In this document: positions 41,480-48,440 of the stretch, piece by piece
Position numbering within the stretch: the stretch's first letter is position 1
Layout of the letters: each line of letters opens with the position of its first letter
Source of the DNA: Thermohalobaculum xanthum
GTDB lineage: Bacteria > Pseudomonadota > Alphaproteobacteria > Rhodobacterales > Rhodobacteraceae
DNA length: 64,000 bases
Assembly (NCBI RefSeq): GCF_016623495.1
Contig: NZ_JAEHHL010000009.1
Coordinates: 124,001-188,000 of the forward strand
Direction of reading: 5' to 3'
Notes under the pieces: generated by a model
Seen by the model: the letters and a program-made list of their open reading frames with translations, nothing else
Database searches by the model: none
What the model was told of the DNA's origin: nothing
Made by a program: the position numbers and the translations under genes

Positions 41480-41794
41480 ATGGAGCTGCATCCCAAGAAA
41501 CGCCTCGAGGTGATCGTGGAGGCCCCGGCGCTTGCGCGCATCCTGCGCTTTCTCGACGAACGCGGGGTGAAGGGCTACACGATCCTGCCCGCCATCGCCG
41601 GTAGCGGCGCCTCGGGGCGCATCTGGTCGCGCGAGGGGCAGGTGGGCGATGCCGGCCGCATGGTCGCGATCGTCGCCATCATGGACGAGGCCCGGCTCGA
41701 ACAGCTGTTCGACGACCTTTATGGCATCGTCTCACGCCAGATCGGCATCGTCTCGATCAGCGATTGCATGGTGGTGCGCAAGGACGCGTTCTAG
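41480..41794 (+). CDS. sbtB: SbtB-like PII family signalling protein
   Basis: A 104-residue PII-fold protein. It begins KKRLEVIVEAPALARILRFLDERGVKGYTILPAIAGSG, the beta-alpha-beta start and the G-x-KGYT entry to the T-loop, and continues MVAIVAIMDEARLEQLFDDLYGIVSRQIGIVSISDCMVV. In cyanobacteria SbtB binds cAMP, AMP or ADP and blocks SbtA. The C-terminal CGPEGC redox loop of many cyanobacterial SbtBs is absent; the protein ends CMVVRKDAF with a single cysteine. It is translationally close to sbtA. Its 3' end overlaps a small gene on the other strand. Confidence 0.85.
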   Translation: MELHPKKRLEVIVEAPALARILRFLDERGVKGYTILPAIAGSGASGRIWSREGQVGDAGRMVAIVAIMDEARLEQLFDDLYGIVSRQIGIVSISDCMVVRKDAF

Positions 41795-41950
41795 CCGCCG
41801 CCTTCGTGGCGTTCGCCCGTAGAGATGCGCCGCAAGCGCCTCGGCGACGATCTGGGCCGGGCTCAGCCCGGTCAGCGCCGCCTCGAGCGCGAGCCGCGCG
41901 CCGAGCCCGGGCGGCAGCCCTTGCGGCAAGGCGGTGGAATCGCTGGTCAT
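41732..41950 (-). CDS. Small protein with a ribbon-helix-helix-like segment, 72 aa
   Basis: Not recognised. The segment LGARLALEAALTGLSPAQIVAEALAAHLYG resembles the two helices of a CopG/Arc-type fold, and the C-terminus is basic (TPRRRRLERVLAHHHA). A good Shine-Dalgarno sequence, GGGGAGGA, lies 8 nt before the ATG, which supports translation. It is convergent with the sbtB-like gene and overlaps its 3' end by 63 bp, which weakens the call because part of its codon bias could be imposed by the opposite strand. Confidence 0.45.
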   Translation of the reverse strand: MTSDSTALPQGLPPGLGARLALEAALTGLSPAQIVAEALAAHLYGRTPRRRRLERVLAHHHAIADRDDADLA

Positions 41951-42024
41951 TGGATCGTCCTCCCCACCGGCATGAGGCGGGGAGGATGGTTAAGGAAGCC
42001 TTGCTCGGGGCAGGGCCGGCGGCC

Positions 42025-43047
42025 TCAGCCCTTCTTCAGGCAGCGACGGCCGACGAGCTCGGCGATCTGCACCGCGTTGAGGGCCGCACCCTTGCGCAGG
42101 TTGTCGGACACGCACCAGAAGCTCAGCCCGTTCTCGACCGTCGGATCGGTGCGCAGCCGCGAGATGTAGGTCGCGAACTCGCCCACGCATTCGACGGGCG
42201 TGACGTAGCCGCCGGGCTCGCGCTTGTCGACCAGCATGAGGCCGGGCGCCTCGCGCAGGATCTCGCGGGCCTCGTCCTCGTCCAACGGCTCCTCGAACTC
42301 GACGTTCACCGACTCGGAATGGCCGACGAAGACCGGCACGCGCACGCAGGTGGCGTGGACCCGGATCTTGGGGTCGATGATCTTCTTGGTCTCGACCACC
42401 ATCTTCCATTCCTCCTTGGTCGAGCCGTCTTCCATGAAGACGTCGATATGGGGAATGACATTGAAGGCGATCTGCTTGGTGAACTTCGCGGGCTCGACCT
42501 CCTGGCCCGGGACGTAGAGGCCCTTGGTCTGGGTCCACAGCTCGTCCATCGCGTCCTTGCCCGCGCCGGAAACCGACTGGTAGGTCGACACCACCACGCG
42601 CTTGATCCGCGCCCGGTCGTGCAGGGGTTTGAGCGCCACCACCATCTGCGCGGTCGAGCAGTTGGGGTTCGCGATGATGTTGCGGTTCTTGAACATCTCG
42701 ACCGAGTCCGGGTTGCACTCGGGCACGATCAGCGGGATGTCGGGCTCGTAGCGGTAGAGCGACGAGTTGTCGATCACCACGGCGCCGGCGCGCGCGGCCT
42801 TGGGCGCGTATTCCTTGGTCGGGCCCGAGCCGATCGCGAACAGCGCGATGTCGGTGCCGCCGAAGTCGAAGGTGTCGAGATCCTTGGTTTTCAGGGTCTT
42901 GTCGCCATAGCTCACTTCGGTGCCCAGCGATTTACGCGAGGCAAGCGCGACGACCTCGTCCGCCGGGAATTCCCGCTCGGCGAGGATGTTGAGCATTTCG
43001 CGGCCCACATTGCCCGTGGCGCCCGCGACGGCAACCCGATAACCCAT
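42025..43047 (-). CDS. asd: Aspartate-semialdehyde dehydrogenase
   Basis: A 340-residue enzyme that reduces aspartyl phosphate to the semialdehyde, feeding lysine, diaminopimelate, threonine and methionine synthesis. It begins YRVAVAGATGNVGREMLNILAEREFP, the NADP-binding loop. The catalytic Cys130 is in IIANPNCSTAQMVVAL, and HATCVRVPVFVGHSESVNVEFE contains the substrate-binding His and Arg. Single gene, divergent from DUF488 across about 100 bp. Confidence 0.97.
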   Translation of the reverse strand: MGYRVAVAGATGNVGREMLNILAEREFPADEVVALASRKSLGTEVSYGDKTLKTKDLDTFDFGGTDIALFAIGSGPTKEYAPKAARAGAVVIDNSSLYRYEPDIPLIVPECNPDSVEMFKNRNIIANPNCSTAQMVVALKPLHDRARIKRVVVSTYQSVSGAGKDAMDELWTQTKGLYVPGQEVEPAKFTKQIAFNVIPHIDVFMEDGSTKEEWKMVVETKKIIDPKIRVHATCVRVPVFVGHSESVNVEFEEPLDEDEAREILREAPGLMLVDKREPGGYVTPVECVGEFATYISRLRTDPTVENGLSFWCVSDNLRKGAALNAVQIAELVGRRCLKKG

Positions 43048-43151
43048 CTCTCCGTTCCCTGTTAGACTGTCCCGCCAGCCGGGACCGGCGGGGTTTAGCG
43101 GAATGGGCCCCGCTTGGAAAGGGTCCAGAATGCCGCCGCGGGAGGGCAGCG

Positions 43152-43586
43152 ATGCCGGAACTGCTGACCATCGGCTACGAGGGCGCCACCCAGGCCGAGG
43201 TGATCGCGAAACTCAAGTCCGCGCGGGTGGAGCTGCTGGTCGATGTCCGCGCCGTCGCCGCCTCGCGCCGGGCGGGCTTTTCCAAGACCATCCTCGCCGC
43301 GTCGCTGGCCGCCGAGGGGATCGACTACATCCACCTGCACGGCCTCGGCACGCCCAAGGCCGGGCGCGAGGCCGCACGCAAGGGCCGGATCGCCGAGATG
43401 CACCGGATCTTCGGCGCCCATCTCGAGACGCCCGAGGCGCAACTCGACATGGCGAAGGCCGAGGAGCTGGTCACCGCGCGGCGAGCGGCGCTCCTGTGCT
43501 TCGAGGCGGATGCCGCCGGCTGCCACCGCCGCGTGATCGCCGAGCGGCTGGCCCAGAGCGTCGGCGCGGTTGCGGTCGATCTCTGA
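43152..43586 (+). CDS. DUF488 family protein
   Basis: A 144-residue protein with the DUF488 hallmarks: LLTIGYEGATQAEVIAKLKSARVELLVDVRAVAASRRAGFSKTIL at the N-terminus, YIHLHGLGTPKAGR, and the C-terminal RRAALLCFEADAAGCHRRVIAERL, where the C-F-E-x-D-x-x-x-CHR motif could bind a metal or nucleotide. The function is unknown. It is convergent with the ABC permease gene downstream. Confidence 0.9.
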   Translation: MPELLTIGYEGATQAEVIAKLKSARVELLVDVRAVAASRRAGFSKTILAASLAAEGIDYIHLHGLGTPKAGREAARKGRIAEMHRIFGAHLETPEAQLDMAKAEELVTARRAALLCFEADAAGCHRRVIAERLAQSVGAVAVDL

Positions 43587-43601
43587 CCAAGGGTGGGCGT
43601 G

Positions 43602-45287
43602 TCAGGGCGCCAGCGCCTCGCCGGGGCGGCTGCGGTCCATGGTGCGCGCGATCAGCGCAACGGGCAGCAGGCCCACCACCACGATCGCCAGCGCTGCGGG
43701 GCCGGCTTGGTCGAGCTGCTCGAGCGACGCCGCGCCGTAGACCGTGGTCGCCAGCGTCTCGAAGTTGAAGGGGCGCAGGATCAGCGTCGCCGGCAACTCC
43801 TTCACGCCGTCGACGAAGATCAGGAGCGCCGCCGTCAGCACCGAGCCGCGGATCAGCGGCAGGTGCACCCGCTGCAACGTGCCGCCGCGGCTTTCGCCCA
43901 GGGTGCGGGCCGCGAGCTCCATCGAGGGCGTCACCCGGCCGAAGGCGGAATCGATGGCGCCATGGGCGATTGCGGCGAAGCGGACCACATAGGCGAACAC
44001 CACCGCCGCGGCCGAGCCGGTCAGGATCAGCCCGGGATCGACGCCCAGCCGGGCCTCGATGAAGTCCGCCACCATGTTGTCGAGCGCGGCGAAGGGGATC
44101 AGCACGCCGACCGCAAGAACCGCCCCGGGCGCGGCGTAGCCCAGCGCCGTCGCCTGCGCCAGCCAGCGCGGCGCCGATCGGCGCGAGGCCCGGGCGCCAT
44201 AGACCAGGAACACCCCGATCAGGCAGGAAACCGCCGCCGCCACCCCGGCCAGCACCGCCGTGTGCACCAGTGCGCGCCAGAAGGCGGGGCTCAGCCACTG
44301 GCCGAGCTGGTCGAGCGCATGCCAGGCCACGATCGCGGCCGGCAGCACGAAGCCTGCCATCACCGGCGCGAGGCACAGGCCAAAGGCGACCCAGCGCAGC
44401 ACCGGCCCGGGGTCGGCGCGCCGGATCGGCCGGTAGCGGCGCGAGGTGTGGAAGAACTTGCGCCCGCGGCGCGAGATCTTCTCGATCGCCAGCAGCGCCA
44501 GCACGAAGACCAGCATCACGCAGGCGATCTGCGCCGCGCCCCCGGCGTTGAAGGTGTCGAGCCAGATCGAGAAGATGCCCCGCGTCAGGGTCGGCACCCC
44601 GAAATAGTCGACCGCGCCGAAATCGTTGAGTGTCTCCATCGCCACGATCGCGGTGCCGACGGCCACCGCCGGGCGGGCCAGCGGGAGGCCCACGCGGAAG
44701 AACACGCCCCAGGGCCCGCATCCGAGCGACCGGCCGACCTCGAGGACGCAGACCGACTGTTCGCGAAACGCCGCGCGCGTCAGCAGGTAGACGTAAGGAT
44801 AGAGCGTGATCGTCAGGACAAAGGCCGCCGAGCCCAGCGAGCGGATCTCGGGAAACCAGTAGTCGCGCGCCGAGCTCCAGCCGAAGATCGCCCGCAGCCC
44901 GGTCTGCACCGGCCCGGCATATTCGAGCATGTCGACAAGCGCATAGGCGCCGATATAGGCCGGCATCGCCAGCGGCGCGAGCAGCGCCCATTCCAAGAGC
45001 CGGCGGCCGGGAAACTCGGTCATCACCACCAGCCATGCCGCGCCGGTGCCAACACAGGCCGCGCCGAGGCCGACCAGGCCCATCAGGATCAGCGTGTTCC
45101 ACAGGTAGACCGGCACTGCGTTCTTCAGAAGATGCGGCCAGATGTTCTCGGTCGGGAACAGCGCGATCCAGCCGACGGCGGCGATCGGCATGAGCAGCAG
45201 CGCCGCGATCACGAGGCTGCCGACGGTCCAGCCATCCCGCCAGATCGGCCGCGCCTTCGCCTGCGTCTCGCTCGCCGTGCCGTTCAT
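43602..45287 (-). CDS. Iron(III) ABC transporter permease, FbpB/AfuB type
   Basis: A 561-residue fused permease made of two binding-protein-dependent transport domains, about 12 helices in all. EAA-type loops that contact the ATPase are seen twice: EVGRSLGCGPWGVFFRVGLPLARPAV and ELAARTLGESRGGTLQRVHLPLIRGSV. Size and loop sequence match the ferric iron FbpB/AfuB/SfuB group. The gene stands alone: neither a periplasmic iron-binding protein nor an ATPase gene is adjacent. The start at 45287 (MNGTASETQAK) was chosen over a longer frame that runs into the promoter of the divergent DUF599 gene. Confidence 0.9.
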   Translation of the reverse strand: MNGTASETQAKARPIWRDGWTVGSLVIAALLLMPIAAVGWIALFPTENIWPHLLKNAVPVYLWNTLILMGLVGLGAACVGTGAAWLVVMTEFPGRRLLEWALLAPLAMPAYIGAYALVDMLEYAGPVQTGLRAIFGWSSARDYWFPEIRSLGSAAFVLTITLYPYVYLLTRAAFREQSVCVLEVGRSLGCGPWGVFFRVGLPLARPAVAVGTAIVAMETLNDFGAVDYFGVPTLTRGIFSIWLDTFNAGGAAQIACVMLVFVLALLAIEKISRRGRKFFHTSRRYRPIRRADPGPVLRWVAFGLCLAPVMAGFVLPAAIVAWHALDQLGQWLSPAFWRALVHTAVLAGVAAAVSCLIGVFLVYGARASRRSAPRWLAQATALGYAAPGAVLAVGVLIPFAALDNMVADFIEARLGVDPGLILTGSAAAVVFAYVVRFAAIAHGAIDSAFGRVTPSMELAARTLGESRGGTLQRVHLPLIRGSVLTAALLIFVDGVKELPATLILRPFNFETLATTVYGAASLEQLDQAGPAALAIVVVGLLPVALIARTMDRSRPGEALAP

Positions 45288-45423
45288 CCACCCGCCCTTC
45301 GCCGCGGATCGCAGTATCCGACCGCTTTGGTCAGATGCCGGCGCGGAATTACGACAGCGCCCCGCCGATGTCCAGCACGGCATCGCCATTGCGTCCGGTT
45401 GGCGAAGTGGTTACGCCCGCCGG

Positions 45424-46131
45424 ATGGATCAGAGCATGTCCGCCGTCTTCCTGCTTTCGACCGCCGATCTGGCGGCGGTCTGCGTGTTTCTCGCGGTGGC
45501 GCTGGGCATGCGGTTCCTGATCGAGCATGCGCCGGCCTCGCACCCGTCGACCACGCAGCTGATGGCCAGGTACCGGCGGGCCTGGATGCACGAAATCCCG
45601 AAGCGCGAGCACCGGATCGTGGACGCGACGCTGATCTCGTCGTTGCGCAACGGGGCCGCGTTCTTCGCGTCGGGCTCGATGCTGGCGATTGGCGGCCTCT
45701 TCGCCGCGCTGGGCCAGGCCGAGCGGATCAAGTCGGTGGCGACCGACCTGGCCGAGGGGATCGACGACCGCACCGTGATCTGGGAAGTGAAGCTCCTGTT
45801 CCTGCTGGTCATCGTCGTCGGCGCCTTCCTGCGTTTCGTCTGGGCGCACCGCCTGTTCGGCTATTGCGCCGTGCTGATCGGCGCGATCCCGACCGAGGGC
45901 ACCGAGGCCGAGACGCGCCTTGCCGCCGCGCGGGCGGCCGCGCTCAATGTCAGTGCGGCGCGCAGCTTCAACCGGGGCCTGCGCGGGACCTATTTCTCGC
46001 TGGCGGCGCTATCGTGGTTCATCGGCCCCGTTGCGCTGGGCGTGGCTTCCGTGCTGACCGCCGCGATCCTCTACCGGCGCGAGTTCATGTCGGAGTCGCG
46101 CGCAGCGCTGATGGCCAGCCCCGAGGACTGA
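45424..46131 (+). CDS. DUF599 family membrane protein
   Basis: A 235-residue protein with four predicted helices. The segments DLAAVCVFLAVALGMRFLIE, RAWMHEIPKREHRIVDATLISSLRNGAAFFASGSMLAIGGLFAALG and IWEVKLLFLLVIVVGAFLRFVWAHRLFGYCAVLIGAIP are characteristic of DUF599. The function is unknown. In-frame ATGs at 45424 and 45436 are both possible starts, and neither has a strong ribosome-binding site. Confidence 0.85.
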   Translation: MDQSMSAVFLLSTADLAAVCVFLAVALGMRFLIEHAPASHPSTTQLMARYRRAWMHEIPKREHRIVDATLISSLRNGAAFFASGSMLAIGGLFAALGQAERIKSVATDLAEGIDDRTVIWEVKLLFLLVIVVGAFLRFVWAHRLFGYCAVLIGAIPTEGTEAETRLAAARAAALNVSAARSFNRGLRGTYFSLAALSWFIGPVALGVASVLTAAILYRREFMSESRAALMASPED

Positions 46132-46226
46132 GGGCACCGCGCCACCGGCGGCTCCGTTGACCATGCAGGGGCCGGGCGCTAGGAAGGCGCTCGATCAGCG
46201 CCCGTGCCTTCAGGAAAGTTCCCGAC

Positions 46227-47165
46227 ATGCCCGAGATTGCGAAGCCGCGATCCTTCCAGGAGATCCTCATGCGCCTCGCGGCCTACTGGGGCCGCCAGGG
46301 CTGCGCCATCCTGCAGCCCTATGATCTCGAGGTGGGCGCGGGCACCTTCCACCCCGCGACCACGCTTCGCGCGCTGGGTCCGCGGGCCTGGGCGGCGGCC
46401 TATGTTCAGCCGTCGCGCCGCCCCACCGATGGTCGCTATGGCGAGAACCCCAACCGGCTGCAGCACTATTACCAGTACCAGGTGCTGATCAAACCCTCGC
46501 CGCCGAACCTCCAGGACCTCTATCTCGGCAGCCTCGAGGCCATCGGCATCGACATGGGGCTGCATGACATCCGCTTCGTCGAGGACGACTGGGAGAGCCC
46601 GACGCTGGGCGCCTGGGGCCTGGGCTGGGAGGTCTGGTGCGACGGCATGGAGGTGAGCCAGTTCACCTATTTCCAGCAGGTCGGCGGGCATGATTGCAAG
46701 CCGGTCTCGGGCGAGCTGACCTACGGGCTCGAGCGCCTGGCGATGTATGTCCTGGGCATCGACCACGTGATGGACATGCCGTTCAACGACCCCGACGCGC
46801 CGATACCGTTGACCTATGGCGACGTGTTCCGCCAGACCGAGGAGGAATACAGCCGCCACAACTTCGACGCGGCCGAGGTGGCGATGCTGTTCCGCCATTT
46901 CGAGGACGCCGAGGCGGAATGCGCGCGCCTGCTCGACCCCGAGCTCAACCCGGCGGCCGATCCCAAGACCGGCAAGCGCATCGTCATGGCGCATCCCGCC
47001 TACGACCAGTGCATCAAGGCGAGCCACCTGTTCAACCTGCTCGACGCGCGCGGCGTGATCTCGCCGACCGAGCGGCAGGCCTATATCGGGCGCGTGCGCG
47101 CGCTGGCCAAGATGTGCGCCGACGCCTTCGTGCAAACCGAGGCCGGGGCGGGCGAGGCGGCCTGA
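46227..47165 (+). CDS. glyQ: Glycyl-tRNA synthetase alpha subunit
   Basis: A 312-residue catalytic subunit of the tetrameric bacterial GlyRS. It starts with [43 protein letters not shown], contains [29 protein letters not shown] and [12 protein letters not shown], and has the motif 3 region [17 protein letters not shown]. It charges tRNA-Gly together with GlyS, encoded 1.3 kb downstream beyond three small genes. The stop overlaps the next start by 1 bp. Confidence 0.98.
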   Translation: MPEIAKPRSFQEILMRLAAYWGRQGCAILQPYDLEVGAGTFHPATTLRALGPRAWAAAYVQPSRRPTDGRYGENPNRLQHYYQYQVLIKPSPPNLQDLYLGSLEAIGIDMGLHDIRFVEDDWESPTLGAWGLGWEVWCDGMEVSQFTYFQQVGGHDCKPVSGELTYGLERLAMYVLGIDHVMDMPFNDPDAPIPLTYGDVFRQTEEEYSRHNFDAAEVAMLFRHFEDAEAECARLLDPELNPAADPKTGKRIVMAHPAYDQCIKASHLFNLLDARGVISPTERQAYIGRVRALAKMCADAFVQTEAGAGEAA

Positions 47166-47602
47166 TGCGCATGTCGGGGCGATGGCTGGCGGGCGGGCTG
47201 GTGGTCTTCGCGGCGGCGTTCGCGGTCGCGCTCTACTACGCGCAGAACTATGCCTTCTACGACGAGATCGAGGCCGAGGCCGTCGAGATCGCGGGCACCA
47301 GCTACCCGGTGAGCGAGTTTCGCGGCATCGACGCTTCGACCTCGCCGCTCAAGCTGCGCGCCTGCTTCCGGATGGCGGCCGAGCCCGACGCCCCGGTCGC
47401 GCCCGCGCCCGTCCCGCTGGTCGCCCCCGGCTGGTTCGACTGCTTCGACGCCGAGGCCCTGGCCCGCGCCCTCGCCGCCGGCGAGGCCACGGCCTACATG
47501 GCGGCGGCCGAAGAGTTCGACGGCGCAGATCGCGTCGTCGCCCGCTTTGCCGACGGCCGCGCATACATGTGGCGGCAGCTGAACGAGAAATTCGCGGAGT
47601 GA
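47165..47602 (+). CDS. Membrane-anchored hypothetical protein (probably DUF6446 family)
   Basis: A 145-residue protein with one N-terminal membrane anchor (GRWLAGGLVVFAAAFAVALYYA) and a soluble part beginning QNYAFYDEIEAEAVEIAGTSYPVSEFRGIDASTSPLKLRACFRM. It contains two cysteines in CFRM and DCFDAEAL. I recall this family as DUF6446, found beside glyQ in Rhodobacteraceae, but the name is from memory. The ATG shares its first base with the last base of the glyQ stop. Confidence 0.8.
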   Translation: MRMSGRWLAGGLVVFAAAFAVALYYAQNYAFYDEIEAEAVEIAGTSYPVSEFRGIDASTSPLKLRACFRMAAEPDAPVAPAPVPLVAPGWFDCFDAEALARALAAGEATAYMAAAEEFDGADRVVARFADGRAYMWRQLNEKFAE

Positions 47603-47607
47603 CGGTA

Positions 47608-48198
47608 ATGGCCAAGACCCTGCTGGAACTTGCCGGGGCGGATCTGCGGCCCGCCCGCCTGTCTGAAGGCGTGCTGGTGCTGATCGACATCCAGAACGAA
47701 TATTTCGACGGTCCCCTGCAGCTTGCCGGCGTCGAGGCCGCGGCGGAACGCGCGGCGGGCTTGCTGACCCGCGCCCGCGCGGCGGGTGCCCCCGTCGTCC
47801 ATGTCCGTCACAGGGGCCGGGCGGGCGGCGCCTTCGACCCCAACGCCCCGCGCGGCCAGATCCATGATGCCGTTGCCCCCCTGCCGGGCGAGGCCGTGAT
47901 CGACAAGGGGCTGCCGAACTCCTTTGCCGGCACCACGCTGGCCGATGTGCTGGCGGCGCATCCCGGCAAGCCGCTCATCGTCGCGGGCTTCATGACGCAT
48001 ATGTGCGTCTCGGCCACGGTGCGAGCGGCGCTCGATCTGGGGCGGTTCTCGACGGTGGCGATGGATGCGACCGGCACGCGCGACCTGCCCGATCCCATGG
48101 GCGGTGTGGTCGAGGCCGCCACCGTCCACCGCGCCGCGCTCGCGGCGCTGGCCGATCGTTTCGCCGTGGTCTGCGCGGCCGGCGACATCCCCGACTGA
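47608..48198 (+). CDS. Isochorismatase-like cysteine hydrolase
   Basis: A 196-residue alpha/beta hydrolase of the isochorismatase superfamily. The catalytic triad can be placed at Asp27 (LVLIDIQNEYFDG), Lys100 (AVIDKGLPNSF) and Cys133 (GFMTHMCVSATVRAA). Such enzymes hydrolyse amides or vinyl ethers, for example nicotinamide, biuret or isochorismate; the substrate cannot be deduced here. It is 5 bp after the DUF6446-like gene, inside the glyQ-glyS interval. Confidence 0.92.
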   Translation: MAKTLLELAGADLRPARLSEGVLVLIDIQNEYFDGPLQLAGVEAAAERAAGLLTRARAAGAPVVHVRHRGRAGGAFDPNAPRGQIHDAVAPLPGEAVIDKGLPNSFAGTTLADVLAAHPGKPLIVAGFMTHMCVSATVRAALDLGRFSTVAMDATGTRDLPDPMGGVVEAATVHRAALAALADRFAVVCAAGDIPD

Positions 48199-48239
48199 GC
48201 CCGCGCGATGCCGAGGAACGCCCGACGGAGTGCCGGCCG

Positions 48240-48428
48240 ATGAGAAAGCAGATCTCCTTCCCCGATTTCTGCGCCTTCACGCGGGGTGTGATCGCCTTCT
48301 TCGCCGGGCAGAAGCCGCCCCGTCGCTGCGGGCCAGCGCCGCTGGCCTTCATCATCCTGCTGCTGGTATCTGCCTTCCCCGTTGACCTTGCGAATGCCTT
48401 CGTCATCCAGTTCTTCGTCTCGCTCTAG
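48240..48428 (+). CDS. Small single-helix membrane protein, 62 aa
   Basis: A short protein starting MRKQISFPDFCAFTRGVIAFFAGQ, followed by a proline/arginine stretch and one hydrophobic helix (LAFIILLLVSAFPVDLANAFVIQFFVSL). It ends 12 bp before glyS. It is not recognised. Its tight placement in the glyQ-glyS interval and its membrane-like composition support it. A longer in-frame extension upstream overlaps the isochorismatase gene and is not coding-like. Confidence 0.55.
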   Translation: MRKQISFPDFCAFTRGVIAFFAGQKPPRRCGPAPLAFIILLLVSAFPVDLANAFVIQFFVSL

Positions 48429-48440
48429 GATCCTGTCCCG

